Of a DNA stretch of 64,000 nt, positions 46,945 through 56,025 are shown piece after piece. The stretch is from Paracoccaceae bacterium. GTDB taxonomy: Bacteria > Pseudomonadota > Alphaproteobacteria > Rhodobacterales > Rhodobacteraceae. How positions within the stretch are numbered: the first letter of the stretch is position 1; each line of letters opens with the position of its first letter. The position numbers and the translations under genes are program-made. A model generated the notes under the pieces. It did no database searches. It worked only from the letters and a program-made list of their open reading frames with translations, and was not told the DNA's origin. Where the stretch lies: the NCBI GenBank assembly GCA_016744015.1, contig JADGFD010000007.1, forward strand, positions 116,665 to 180,664. The letters are read 5' to 3'.

Positions 46945-47529
46945 ATGCCAGCGGTCAAAACCAGAAAGCCCGCCGCCGAGCGGAAAGCGCAAATTATAGA
47001 CGAAGCCATGCGCCTTGCTGCCGATCTCGGGCCAGATCGGATGACCACACAAAAATTGGCAGATGCTGTGGGCATCACCCAAGCTGCGATTTTCAGGCAT
47101 TTCCCAAATAAAAGTGAAATTTGGCAAGCGGTGGCGGACCGGATTGGTAGCGCTATGCCTGCCAGAATTCTAGAATCTGAAGAGCCACCGCTGGACCGCA
47201 TGCGGTCCATTGTGCAGCGGCAATTTGAGTTTATTGTCAAAACACCATCTATCCCCGCCATCCTGTATTCTCGTGAGTTGCATGCCGAAAACGAAGAGCT
47301 TCGCAAGCAATTTTCGACCATGATCACACGGCGGTTGGCGCTATTTTCCGGCCTGTTCCAAGCTGCGATTGAGACAGGAGACATCCGAGCTGACCTAGAC
47401 CCGGACGACGCCGCCCGCCTTGTGCTGGCTTTCATTCAGGGCATAGCTATGCGCTGGTCTATGGAAGAGCGCAGCTTTGATCTGGTAGATGACGGTATGC
47501 GCCTGCTGGAGCTTCAGCTCCGCCCCTAA
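46945..47529 (+). CDS. TetR-family transcriptional regulator
   Basis: A 194-residue TetR regulator. The N-terminal HTH is typical (IIDEAMRLAADLGPDRMTTQ, then KLADAVGITQAAIFRHFPNK), followed by an all-helical ligand domain. ATG 46945 with AGAGGA upstream is chosen; a 25-residue in-frame extension has no support. It is divergent from deoC with 274 bp between, so deoC-ALDH may be a target. It converges with and overlaps the amidase gene by 4 bp. Confidence 0.9.
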   Translation: MPAVKTRKPAAERKAQIIDEAMRLAADLGPDRMTTQKLADAVGITQAAIFRHFPNKSEIWQAVADRIGSAMPARILESEEPPLDRMRSIVQRQFEFIVKTPSIPAILYSRELHAENEELRKQFSTMITRRLALFSGLFQAAIETGDIRADLDPDDAARLVLAFIQGIAMRWSMEERSFDLVDDGMRLLELQLRP

Positions 47530-48854
47530 AGTGCTGCCTCCATCGCGGCCCCGATGCGCAGCAACCGCTGCTCAGAGAAGGGCAACCCCATGGCCATAAT
47601 GCCCGCACCTGCGGTATCTGTTGGCAATGTGAGTGCGCAAACATTCATCAGGTTGCCAACACGGGTGTTGTTCAGCGCCAACAGGTTTTCCGAAATGAAG
47701 TAATCATTATCTGAAAGCAGCCGCTCGCGGTCGGGCGGTAAAATCGAGCTTGAAGGAATAAGCACCGCGTCATAGCCCGCTGTAAGTGCCTCATATTCAG
47801 CCCGAATTTGTTTTAGTTCTTTCCAGGCCCGCACATATTCATAGCCCGCAAAGCCCTTGCCCGCCTCAAAACGCTGGCGCACGGGGCCATACATTTTTTC
47901 GGGGTCGGCCTCTATGGCCTCGCCCCACTGCGCCCAGGCCTCGGTCACATAAAGGCAACCCGCCATATCCATGGCCCGCTGAATGCCAGAAAACTTCAGG
48001 TGGCTGATATGCGCGCCTTTGGCGGCCAGCTTTGCCACCGCGCCCTCAAAAGCCGCCAGCGGCTCAGGGCGGCAATTATCCAGCGCTACAGTTTCCAGCA
48101 CCGCAAAACGCAGACCCGCAAGGCTGGCCCCCGCCAAATCAGGCGCTTTAGGCCCGCCCATGTTGGCCAGCAAATGGGCGGCATCTTCCACCGTGCGGCA
48201 TAGCGGCCCAACGGTATCAAACTTGGCACAAAGCGGCACCACGCCTTCCAGTGAAAGCAACCCGCTGGTGGTTTTCAGCCCTACCAAATTGTTCCACGCC
48301 GCCGGAATGCGCACCGAGCCACCGGTATCAGAGCCAATGCCCGCCGCCGCCAGCCCAAAGGCTACCGATGTGGCTGCGCCAGACGAAGACCCGCCGGGGG
48401 CCAGCGCCGGATCATTCACATTGGGCGGTGTGGCGGTCACGGGGTTTAGCCCGAGGCCTGAAAAGGCCAGCTCTGTCATGTGGGTTTTACCAAGGCAAAC
48501 CAGCCCCGCGCGGGTGGCGTTTTGCAGCACTACGGCATCCTGATCAGGCACTCGCCCTTTCAGCAGCGCACTCCCCGCTTCGGTGCTCGTGCCCGCCGTG
48601 TCATACAGGTCTTTCCAGCTAATCGGCACGCCATCAAGCGGGCCGCGCCGCACGCCATCTTTGGCACGCTGGCGCGCGGCTTCCGCCTCTGAGCGCGCCC
48701 GCTCGGCGGTGTTGCGCGCAAAAATCAGGTCGCGGTATTGATGTTGATCCATGGCATCCAGAAAGGCTTCAGTCAGCGCCACAGGGTCAACCCGCCCCGC
48801 TTCAATCTCGCGCCCCAGCGCCGCGGCGCTCATGCTGTTCCAGCCATCAATCAT
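47526..48854 (-). CDS. amidase (AS family)
   Basis: Amidase-signature hydrolase of 442 residues. The Ser-cisSer-Lys triad is visible: Lys in VPISWKDLYD, and the Ser residues in GGSSSGAATSVAFGLAA and GSDTGGSVRIPA. AS-family enzymes hydrolyse amides in catabolism or act as GatA in tRNA amidation; here there are no gatB or gatC neighbours, so a catabolic amidase is more likely. No signal peptide. The substrate is unknown. Confidence 0.9.
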   Translation of the reverse strand: MIDGWNSMSAAALGREIEAGRVDPVALTEAFLDAMDQHQYRDLIFARNTAERARSEAEAARQRAKDGVRRGPLDGVPISWKDLYDTAGTSTEAGSALLKGRVPDQDAVVLQNATRAGLVCLGKTHMTELAFSGLGLNPVTATPPNVNDPALAPGGSSSGAATSVAFGLAAAGIGSDTGGSVRIPAAWNNLVGLKTTSGLLSLEGVVPLCAKFDTVGPLCRTVEDAAHLLANMGGPKAPDLAGASLAGLRFAVLETVALDNCRPEPLAAFEGAVAKLAAKGAHISHLKFSGIQRAMDMAGCLYVTEAWAQWGEAIEADPEKMYGPVRQRFEAGKGFAGYEYVRAWKELKQIRAEYEALTAGYDAVLIPSSSILPPDRERLLSDNDYFISENLLALNNTRVGNLMNVCALTLPTDTAGAGIMAMGLPFSEQRLLRIGAAMEAAL

Positions 48855-48935
48855 AGTAATCCCTTTCGCTTTGAAAACACGTTAGCGCCAATTTCAGCAA
48901 TGGACAATCGGCAGATTTAGGCGCAGATTGACGGC

Positions 48936-50162
48936 ATGAAAATAGATGCAGATATTATCATTGTTGGTGGCGGGCTAAATGGCCCCGCGCTGGCACTCGC
49001 GCTCGCCTCGGGCGGGCTTAGCTCAGTCATTATTGACGCTTTGCCACTGGCCACCCGCCGCAAGCCTGCCTTTGACGGCCGCGCCTATGCGCTCAGCCTC
49101 ACCTCGGTGCAGATGCTGAAAGTGCTGGGCATTTGGGCGGCTGTGCAGGCCGAATCCCAGCCAATGCTGGATATAAAGGTGTCTGACGGAAAGCCCGGCA
49201 AAGGTGCCGCCCCGCAGCATGTGCATTTTGACCATCACGAAATTTCCGAAGGCCCCATGGGGCACATGCTGGAAGACCGCTATCTGCGCGCTGCCTTGCT
49301 AGATGCGGTGAAGGCCTCTGACTTGATCACCCAAATCGCCCCTGCCAAAGTTGAGGCGCAAGAAATCTCCGCCAGCCATGCCGAAGTGACCCTTGAGGGT
49401 GGCAAAACCCTCTGCGGGCGGGTGCTTGTGGGCTGTGATGGCCGGCGCTCTGGTGTGGCCATGCGGGCGGGCATTGCGCGCGCGGGGCATGACTATCACC
49501 AAAGCGGGCTGGTCTGCGCGGTTTCTCACCAGCAACCACATAACAGTGTGGCTTATCAACAGTTTATGCCCTCTGGCCCGCTGGCTATTTTGCCGCTAAA
49601 GGGCAACCACTCCGCCATTGTCTGGACCGAAACCACCGCGCGCGCCGCTGTAATCGCCGCCATGTCAGACAACGATTTTATGGCCGAGCTGCACCCCCGC
49701 TTTGGCGATTTCCTTGGCGAAATTAAACTTAAAGGCAAGCGGTTTTCCTACCCGCTTAACCTGACGGTCGCCAATAAATTTGCCCAAGCAAGGCTGGCGC
49801 TTGTCGGCGATGCCGCACATGGCATTCATTACCTCGCGGGGCAAGGCCTGAATCTCGGGCTGCGCGATGTAGCCGTGCTGGCCGAAGTGCTGCTAGAGGC
49901 CGCGCGGCGCGGCGAAGACATAGGCAATGCGCTGGTGCTGGCCCGCTATGCCCAGTGGCGCGGAGTAGACACCGCCGCGCTTACCGCCTCCACTGACCTG
50001 ATAAACAAGCTGTTTTCAAACGATAACCCGCTCCTGCGCGCAGCGCGTGTGGCGGGGCTGGGCATTGTAAATGCCATCCCCGCCGCCCGCCGTGATTTTA
50101 TTCGCGAAGCCGCAGGGCTAACCGGAGACCTGCCAAGGCTGCTTAAAGGCCTGCCCATATAA
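48936..50162 (+). CDS. UbiH/UbiF-type FAD-dependent hydroxylase
   Basis: Flavin monooxygenase of 408 residues of the ubiquinone-biosynthesis hydroxylase family. The FAD dinucleotide motif IIIVGGGLNGPALALALA is near the N-terminus, followed by a DG-type motif (VGCDGRRSGVA) and the GD motif VGDAAHGIHYLAGQGLNLGLRD-like region. It probably hydroxylates the quinone ring on the inner face of the membrane. Which ring position is hydroxylated cannot be told. The start is ATG 48936. Divergent from the amidase. Confidence 0.9.
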   Translation: MKIDADIIIVGGGLNGPALALALASGGLSSVIIDALPLATRRKPAFDGRAYALSLTSVQMLKVLGIWAAVQAESQPMLDIKVSDGKPGKGAAPQHVHFDHHEISEGPMGHMLEDRYLRAALLDAVKASDLITQIAPAKVEAQEISASHAEVTLEGGKTLCGRVLVGCDGRRSGVAMRAGIARAGHDYHQSGLVCAVSHQQPHNSVAYQQFMPSGPLAILPLKGNHSAIVWTETTARAAVIAAMSDNDFMAELHPRFGDFLGEIKLKGKRFSYPLNLTVANKFAQARLALVGDAAHGIHYLAGQGLNLGLRDVAVLAEVLLEAARRGEDIGNALVLARYAQWRGVDTAALTASTDLINKLFSNDNPLLRAARVAGLGIVNAIPAARRDFIREAAGLTGDLPRLLKGLPI

Positions 50163-50164
50163 AA

Positions 50165-50191
50165 AGGCCCCGAACCAGCGGTGCGGGGCCT
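50165..50191 (-). terminator. terminator of the small exported protein gene
   Basis: AGGCCCCG (50165-50172) and CGGGGCCT (50184-50191) form an 8-bp stem; five Ts follow on the minus strand, so it ends the leftward gene at 50211. It also lies 3 bp past the hydroxylase stop and may serve both. Confidence 0.85.
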
Positions 50192-50210
50192 AAATGAGAT
50201 TTGGATAGTC

Positions 50211-50525
50211 TTAGTTAATGCGCCAGGTTCCCAGCTCACAAACGTTAAAACCCATGGATGTTACCTCATCACCATCAACAAAAACGGCTTTAAGGTCATA
50301 CAAGCAATAGCCCGACCCATCATCAATATTGAAATCAACCGATTGGCCCGAATATAGCATGCTAGAGCCAAACCAGTCACGCCCCCATGTGCGCTGATCG
50401 CGGTTAGACGCGTAAAACTCACGCATAGTTACGCCGGTAAGGTTTTCAATGGTCACCCAGCGATTTTGTGCCTGAGCGGCAACTGTGCTGGCTGCCAGCA
50501 CCAAAAGTGCAAATAAAATCCGCAT
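50211..50525 (-). CDS. small exported protein of unknown function
   Basis: A 104-residue protein with a clear signal peptide (hydrophobic residues 3-16, cleavage near AQAQ). The mature part (about 85 residues) contains Cys residues in GYCLYDLKAVF and FNVCELG that could form a disulphide, plus several aromatic residues. I remember similar small periplasmic proteins in Rhodobacterales but no function. Encoded alone with its own terminator. Confidence 0.75.
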   Translation of the reverse strand: MRILFALLVLAASTVAAQAQNRWVTIENLTGVTMREFYASNRDQRTWGRDWFGSSMLYSGQSVDFNIDDGSGYCLYDLKAVFVDGDEVTSMGFNVCELGTWRIN

Positions 50526-50645
50526 GATTTTTCCTCTTGCAATTGTGAATGCCTAAAGCTCCCACAACAAAGTGGTGTAAATGTGGCAAGCATCGCAATT
50601 TGCAAGAATGCGGCCCGCTGTGGCGGCCCGACTTACCCAGCGGGT

Positions 50646-50849
50646 TTACTGCGTGATGACTTGTTCAGGCTGCGTAAGGATTGCAATAAGCAACACAGAC
50701 GCAATCACAGCCGGAACAAACCAGTTCCCACCACTACCCATATTTGGTTCGATATCTACTACATTATCAGGGGCAACATATGTTATGCTCCCTGCCTGAG
50801 CCGATACAGCCATGCCGGAAATAAGCGCGGCAGCTAAAATATTCTTCAT
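50646..50849 (-). CDS. small membrane protein of unknown function
   Basis: A 67-residue protein: signal peptide (MKNILAAALISGMAVSAQAG), a short Gly/Pro-rich stretch, then one C-terminal membrane segment (NWFVPAVIASVLLIAIL). ATG 50849 is chosen because it begins at the signal peptide; an in-frame extension to 50918 has no support. Similar small proteins occur beside haem genes in Rhodobacterales in my memory, but no function is known. Confidence 0.65.
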   Translation of the reverse strand: MKNILAAALISGMAVSAQAGSITYVAPDNVVDIEPNMGSGGNWFVPAVIASVLLIAILTQPEQVITQ

Positions 50850-50962
50850 GAATTCACTTTTCCAATGCAATAAATGTATTGTTAGCTCTATTCTACGGCC
50901 AATATCCCAATCGGTCAACGAATTGCCAGTTTATATACATAGATCAGATAAAAGGCGTGTGC

Positions 50963-51691
50963 TTACAGTCGCGCATAGGGGCGCAAAACCTCGTTTTCCT
51001 CAACGCGCCGAAACAGCACAATCGCCCCGCTTGAATGCCGCGGGTCATAAGCCAAGCCCCGCAAAGCCATGGCCTCAAAAACCGCTGCAACACCCTTTAA
51101 TCCGGTAATATGGTCATGCAGCTCCAAATAAACCCGGTCAACGCCAGAAAGATCAGCGCGATTAAACAAAAAACCCTCAGCCCCCTCAATGTCACACACA
51201 ATCAAAGATACACGCTCTTTTTCCAAAAGCGTATTCAGGGCCATATATGGCACCTTTACGGTAGATTTATAAGGGTTCGGCCCCTTAGCCAAAGACCCCA
51301 TCCAAAAATCATTGCGCTGATAAAAAGTCGCCAGCCCCGTCTCAGCATCACCGCCCAAAACAACGTTAAGCCGTGTTGCATTAGTAATGCCGTTTAGCGT
51401 GTGCAACTCTGCCATAAACGGCAGCAAATCCGGGTTGGCTTCAACCGAGATCACCCGCTCTGCCCGGCGGGCGATCAAGGTTGAAATAAAACCGATTCCG
51501 GCTCCAATATCGAGCACGATATCCTCTGGCTTTACAATATGCGGCAACTGCGCCGCTTCTTCGGCCTCAAAATATCCCGATTCAATCGCGAGCTTAATGG
51601 CCGGTGTAATGATGTCCGGATCATATGGGATCAAAACCCCTTCGGCTTCCAAACATTTTTCGGCAAGGTTATGGCGTATTTGCATAACCAA
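50963..51691 (-). CDS. FkbM-family methyltransferase
   Basis: SAM-dependent methyltransferase of 242 residues. The SAM-binding motif DIGAGIGFISTLIA is at about 56-69, and the FkbM-type acidic motif LIVCDIEGAEGFLF lies further on. FkbM proteins O-methylate sugars or similar small molecules, often in surface polysaccharide synthesis; no such genes are nearby. Encoded alone between the small membrane protein and regA. Confidence 0.87.
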   Translation of the reverse strand: MVMQIRHNLAEKCLEAEGVLIPYDPDIITPAIKLAIESGYFEAEEAAQLPHIVKPEDIVLDIGAGIGFISTLIARRAERVISVEANPDLLPFMAELHTLNGITNATRLNVVLGGDAETGLATFYQRNDFWMGSLAKGPNPYKSTVKVPYMALNTLLEKERVSLIVCDIEGAEGFLFNRADLSGVDRVYLELHDHITGLKGVAAVFEAMALRGLAYDPRHSSGAIVLFRRVEENEVLRPYARL

Positions 51692-51844
51692 TAGCCTGCC
51701 GTCAAAAGCCTTAAGGAAAGATTAACAAAGCGCAATCCGCCGCATAGCGCCCGCAAGCCATAGGCGCCGCGCGCGCCTCGAGAGGGGGGCAAACAGGGGC
51801 GCAGCCCCGCCTTTGCTCCCCGAACGAGGCGCGTTGCCAGCGCT

Positions 51845-52399
51845 TTAACGCGGGCTGCGTTTTGCTAATATCCGCTGCAGTGTCCGCCGATGCATATTCA
51901 GCCGCCGCGCGGTTTCGGATACATTTCGGTCGCATAGCTCAAATACCCGCTGAATATGCTCCCAGCGCACCCGATCAGCCGACATCGGGTTTTCAGGGGG
52001 TGGGGGTTTGTCATCTGGCAGGGCCAACAAGGCGTTGGTGATGTCATTGGCATCTGCCGGCTTGGAAAGGTAATCATTGGCGCCAATTTTCACGGCCGCT
52101 ACGGCTGTTGCAATCGCTCCATATCCGGTGAGCACAACCACTTTTACCTCTGGGCGTTTTTCCCGCAAAAGCTCCACCACATCCAGCCCGTTACCGTCTT
52201 CAAGCCGCAAATCACACACCGCATAGGCGGGGGGCTTTGTAGCAACAATACCTTTGGCCTCATTCACACCAGCGGCTGTAATCACTTCAAAGCCACGTTT
52301 TTCCATGGCGCGGGCCAAGCGACGCAGGAAAGGTTCGTCATCATCCAAAAGGAGAAGTGTATTATCCTCACCGATATCGGCCAGCTTGCGATCTGCCAT
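51845..52399 (-). CDS. regA: global redox response regulator RegA/PrrA/ActR
   Basis: Two-domain response regulator of 184 residues. Receiver domain: acidic pocket LLLLDDDEP, phosphoacceptor Asp63 (VCDLRLEDGNGLD) and Lys in LSKPAD. A Pro-rich linker (KPPPPENP) is followed by a Fis-type HTH (SETARRLNMHRRTLQRIL). The length and layout are those of RegA, the regulator of photosynthesis, respiration and CO2/N2 fixation genes in Rhodobacterales. It is preceded by senC. The usual partner kinase RegB is not found beside it. Confidence 0.94.
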   Translation of the reverse strand: MADRKLADIGEDNTLLLLDDDEPFLRRLARAMEKRGFEVITAAGVNEAKGIVATKPPAYAVCDLRLEDGNGLDVVELLREKRPEVKVVVLTGYGAIATAVAAVKIGANDYLSKPADANDITNALLALPDDKPPPPENPMSADRVRWEHIQRVFELCDRNVSETARRLNMHRRTLQRILAKRSPR

Positions 52400-52481
52400 G
52401 CATTACTCCCGTTGAAAACTGTTATTTTCAACAAGACTAGAGCGGCAATCCACCGAGGTCAAACATCTTGGCTGCAAATAC

Positions 52482-53111
52482 TCAGTTATTCTCGATCACA
52501 TTTGCATAGCAGGCTACGGTTTTAGCCATTTCGTTGGCGCGGGGGGCACGTCCAAAGAACTGTAATAAGCCGTAGTCAGGGTGCATCAGGTAAGTAAAGG
52601 TTGAGTGCTCCATCAAATAAAATTCGGGATCTTCCGGCTCTGGCTCTTTGGCAAAATAAACCTGATAGGCTTTGGCGGCGGCATTGGTTTGGGCCTCGGT
52701 GCCACTCAACCCTTCCATGCGCGGGTGAATATAGGATGTGAAATCAGCCATGGCTTCTGGGGTATCGCGTGCAGGGTCAATCGTTATCATCACCGGCTTT
52801 ACCATAATGCCCTGCGCCTCCAGAATTTCAACCGCTTCGGCGTTGCGCGCGGTATCAAAGGGGCAGACATCGGGGCAGAAAGTGTAGCCAAAATAAACTA
52901 GCGTCAGCCCGTCGATCACATCTGCTTCCGTGACTGTTTCACCACTTTCACTTACCAGCTCAAAAGGGCCACCAATCGTGGCGCCGGGCGCAGTGCTATT
53001 GGTGCGGCATTGCTCGAATTTATCTGGCGTGGCTTGTGTCAGGTAATAAGCACCGCCACCAATTCCAGCGGAGACAACAGCGGCGGTGGTGAAAAGCATA
53101 AATCGGTTCAT
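52482..53111 (-). CDS. senC: SCO1/SenC/PrrC family copper chaperone
   Basis: Membrane-anchored thioredoxin-like protein of 209 residues. The N-terminal membrane segment (LFTTAAVVSAGIGGGAYYL) is followed by the copper site Cys-x3-Cys in TFCPDVCPFDT and a later His (HPDYGLL). SCO/SenC proteins deliver copper to the CuA site of cytochrome c oxidase. In Rhodobacter, senC lies between regB and regA; here it is upstream of regA with 82 bp between them. Confidence 0.94.
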   Translation of the reverse strand: MNRFMLFTTAAVVSAGIGGGAYYLTQATPDKFEQCRTNSTAPGATIGGPFELVSESGETVTEADVIDGLTLVYFGYTFCPDVCPFDTARNAEAVEILEAQGIMVKPVMITIDPARDTPEAMADFTSYIHPRMEGLSGTEAQTNAAAKAYQVYFAKEPEPEDPEFYLMEHSTFTYLMHPDYGLLQFFGRAPRANEMAKTVACYANVIENN

Positions 53112-53259
53112 GGGTCATCCTTCCCCTAGGTAGATACTTTAACTATTTAGGCCAGTTCGCCCCCTATTTCCAGAGGTCTATATTGCCGCAGCGTGCCCTT
53201 CCTCGGCGACCCTTCGGGCCACCTCGTCAGCGCATGTCCTGCGCGGGCAGGACGGCACC

Positions 53260-54708
53260 TTAACTCTTACCATCTTCTTCAGGCTCAACGCCCTCAACGG
53301 GTGTTTCTTCCTCAACCCCTTCCGGTTCCGGCCGCGAAATTAAGGGGAGCATGGCATCCGCCAAGCCTTGCGGCTCGCCAAGTGCTGGCAGCTCCCAACT
53401 CAAGGTATCAAACCCTTCACAATTACTGCAAACCGGTGCCCATTTTGCATGCACACTATGGCAAGCAGAACACACCCATGCCTCACCGCGCGGGGCGCTC
53501 ACAGCACGGGCCAGCCAACTGCGGACAACCTCTTCCGGCGCACCTTCGCCTTTGGCAATCGCCGCCATCAAGGCCAGGGCGCGGCCGGTTGGCGTGGTGT
53601 CTGCCAAATCACCCAATGCGCGGCGGGCAGCGGGGAAATCTTCTGCGGCGAGGTGCAGCTCGGTTTCCAGCAAGGCCGTTTCGAGGTGGTCGGCGCGAAG
53701 CTTGAGCAGGGGTTGAAAGCGAGTCAGGCGCTCCTGATGGGATTCATCGGGGGCAATGCTGGCAAAAGCGGTGGCAATGTCGGGGTGCGGGTTGGCTTCC
53801 CATGCTTTTTTCAGCACGCGAACGGCATTTTTATGTGTATTTTCAGAGATATACACTTGTGCGGCCAGCACAGCCGCCGGCACAAGCGCCGGCGCATTGC
53901 GGTTGGCAAAAATGGCTGCCTCGCGGGCTTTGGGTGCGTCTCCGCCTGCATGTGCCGCCATAGCATCGGCTACTGAAAGCACCGCATCGCGGCGTGTCGC
54001 CACGTCTTTTGGCATCAGTTTAGCGCGGGATTTTGCCAGCAGGGTTTTGCGTGCACCTTCCCAGTCTTTGGTCTGGGATTGCAGAGCAAACAGCGTGTCG
54101 AGTGTTTCATCATGGCGCGGTTTCAGAGCAAAGGCCTTTTCCGCCAGTTTCAGCGCGCGGGCGGTGTCGCCTTCCGCCAGCTTGGCTTTCATCAACCCGC
54201 GCACGCCCACAAAGCGGGTGCGGTCATGGCCCAAAAGCTCCTTGTAAATCTCGATTGCTTGGGTGCGGTCACCGGCCATTTCTGCTGCCTGTGCCGAAAT
54301 CAGCCGCGTTAGCTCTGGCTTGGCCAACAGCTTTTCGGCCTTGGCGGCTTTGGCCACCGCCATGCCGCCCTCACCCGAGGCCAGCGCCACCATGCCATCG
54401 GCCAGCGCCCGATAGCCGCGTTGCTCTTGGCGTTTATCCCAAAACCGACGAATCGCGGTTTTATCACCGCGCAGCAGCCGAATGGTCGCGACCAAAAGGC
54501 CAGACAGTTTCAGCAATATCCAAAAGACTGCAAAGGCAACGATAATGCCGATCACAAACATCAGGGGTGAAAGCGGGTATTGTTTGCCCTGAAAATCAAT
54601 CAGCACACCGCCGGAGCTTTCCTGCAAATAGGAAATCCCAAAGGCCAGTGCCGTGGCTAGCGCTATAAAGATCGCTGTTTTGATCAAAGAGAAAACCATA
54701 CTATTCAC
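53260..54708 (-). CDS. hemY: HemY-like tetratricopeptide protein
   Basis: A 482-residue membrane protein with two N-terminal membrane segments (about 6-25 and 48-70) and a long TPR-like helical region. It is the HemY_N/proteobacterial HemY type, not protoporphyrinogen oxidase. Its exact role in haem synthesis is uncertain. The C-terminus carries a Cys pattern (CSACHSVHAKWAPVCSNC), a zinc-ribbon-like module. It overlaps the COG4223 gene by 8 bp and probably shares its transcript with hemD and hemC. Confidence 0.9.
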   Translation of the reverse strand: MNSMVFSLIKTAIFIALATALAFGISYLQESSGGVLIDFQGKQYPLSPLMFVIGIIVAFAVFWILLKLSGLLVATIRLLRGDKTAIRRFWDKRQEQRGYRALADGMVALASGEGGMAVAKAAKAEKLLAKPELTRLISAQAAEMAGDRTQAIEIYKELLGHDRTRFVGVRGLMKAKLAEGDTARALKLAEKAFALKPRHDETLDTLFALQSQTKDWEGARKTLLAKSRAKLMPKDVATRRDAVLSVADAMAAHAGGDAPKAREAAIFANRNAPALVPAAVLAAQVYISENTHKNAVRVLKKAWEANPHPDIATAFASIAPDESHQERLTRFQPLLKLRADHLETALLETELHLAAEDFPAARRALGDLADTTPTGRALALMAAIAKGEGAPEEVVRSWLARAVSAPRGEAWVCSACHSVHAKWAPVCSNCEGFDTLSWELPALGEPQGLADAMLPLISRPEPEGVEEETPVEGVEPEEDGKS

Positions 54709-55924
54709 CTGCTTTCAAAGCGGCCTCCCAAGGGCCAAAAGCCACAAGTGCGGCGTGGCGTGCCTGCACCCGCGCAACCCATTCTGCCAATATGTCTGCC
54801 GGGGCTTCCGGCAAGGCACCCGCCTCTCGCAAAACGGTTTCAAGATCACCGTTTTGTAAGGCTGGGTCGATACGAGACAGCACCGCATCGGCGCTATCGC
54901 CTTCTTGCGGAGTTAGCGAGCGACTTGTGACCTGCGAGCGCAGAAAGGCAGTAATGCCGGAGTCCCCCTCGGTGGCGACATCGGCTTTGATGGCGGCATG
55001 GGCGAGCGGCACAAATTCGGATTTCAAATCCTCTAACGCCCGCACGCCAGTTTCCGAGACATTCATCAAAGCTTCCGGCACCTCCACATTGCTGATCTCA
55101 ATGATATCAGCCAAGGGGTCGGTAAAGGGTTTTGCGGTTTGCAGGGCTGCACTTAGCGCTGTGAGCGCCGTTTCGAGTTGAGCATTGTTTTGGCTGGTCA
55201 CCATGGTTTCGGTGGCTTCTGCCACGAGGGTTTGCGCCTCTTCCACCCGAGCGGTTGCGGTCGTTTGAGCCTGCGCCACAGCCGTTGTTAGCTCACCTTG
55301 CCGCGCGGTTATCTCGTTTACTTGCGCCTGTAGCGCATCAATTCGCGTGCGATAAGCGGCAATACTGGCGGCAGTATCTGCTGAAATTACGCCGCCCTCA
55401 GCGGCCACATTGCCCAGCATTTCCTGCAAGCTTTTCAACTCCGCAATCAGCCCTTCAACCTTGCCTTCAACCGCCCAGAGCCGCGCTTCAATCGCGGTGC
55501 TATCCGCCGCCGCGACCTGGCCCGAAAGCGCGTTCATCTGGTCCCGCAGCGGGTTTACGATATCGGTCTGAAAATTCGCCAGCCGCGTTTCTATTTCTTC
55601 ACGCTTTATACCCGCTTCCAACACAGCCAGCCGCAGGTTTGTTTCCGCACGCAAGGCTTCCAAGGCATCGGTCGAGGCATTGGTTTGCGGGCTTAGCCAG
55701 GCGGCAACCGGCGCCATGCCTGCAGGCAGATGCGGGGCCACGCGCGGCCCGGCCCAGAGGCCAAAAACCACGCCCACCGCCATCAGCGCCAAAATCTGCA
55801 AACTTCGCGCGGCAAAGGAAACGTGGTGCTCCCCATCATCACCCTCATGCTCGTGCTCGTCTTCAACGGGTTCCGGCAGGGCAGGCTGCGCCTCTTCCTC
55901 GTCCGGTTCACTCTCTTTGCTCAT
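54701..55924 (-). CDS. COG4223/mitofilin-like coiled-coil membrane protein
   Basis: A 407-residue protein: acidic cytoplasmic N-terminus (rich in Glu/Asp, about 40 residues), one membrane segment (SLQILALMAVGVVFGLWAG), then a long coiled-coil region (about 80-280, Ala/Glu/Gln-rich) and a C-terminal mitofilin-like domain. This gene is known in alphaproteobacteria, where it is placed between hemD and hemY and is considered an ancestor of mitochondrial Mic60. It may shape the inner membrane or organise haem enzymes. Confidence 0.88.
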   Translation of the reverse strand: MSKESEPDEEEAQPALPEPVEDEHEHEGDDGEHHVSFAARSLQILALMAVGVVFGLWAGPRVAPHLPAGMAPVAAWLSPQTNASTDALEALRAETNLRLAVLEAGIKREEIETRLANFQTDIVNPLRDQMNALSGQVAAADSTAIEARLWAVEGKVEGLIAELKSLQEMLGNVAAEGGVISADTAASIAAYRTRIDALQAQVNEITARQGELTTAVAQAQTTATARVEEAQTLVAEATETMVTSQNNAQLETALTALSAALQTAKPFTDPLADIIEISNVEVPEALMNVSETGVRALEDLKSEFVPLAHAAIKADVATEGDSGITAFLRSQVTSRSLTPQEGDSADAVLSRIDPALQNGDLETVLREAGALPEAPADILAEWVARVQARHAALVAFGPWEAALKAGE

Positions 55925-56025
55925 GCGCTTGGCGCCCTCTTTAAATCAGCTTTTCCACTATATGGGGAGGCTTTGGCGCGAAGTCTAGCGCGGGTGCGCG
56001 CCAGCAACAAGGATTCGCCTGCGCC

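Noticed and set aside
53260..54708. Protoporphyrinogen oxidase because of the name HemY
   Set aside because: The protein is a TPR membrane protein with no FAD motif; it is the proteobacterial HemY type.
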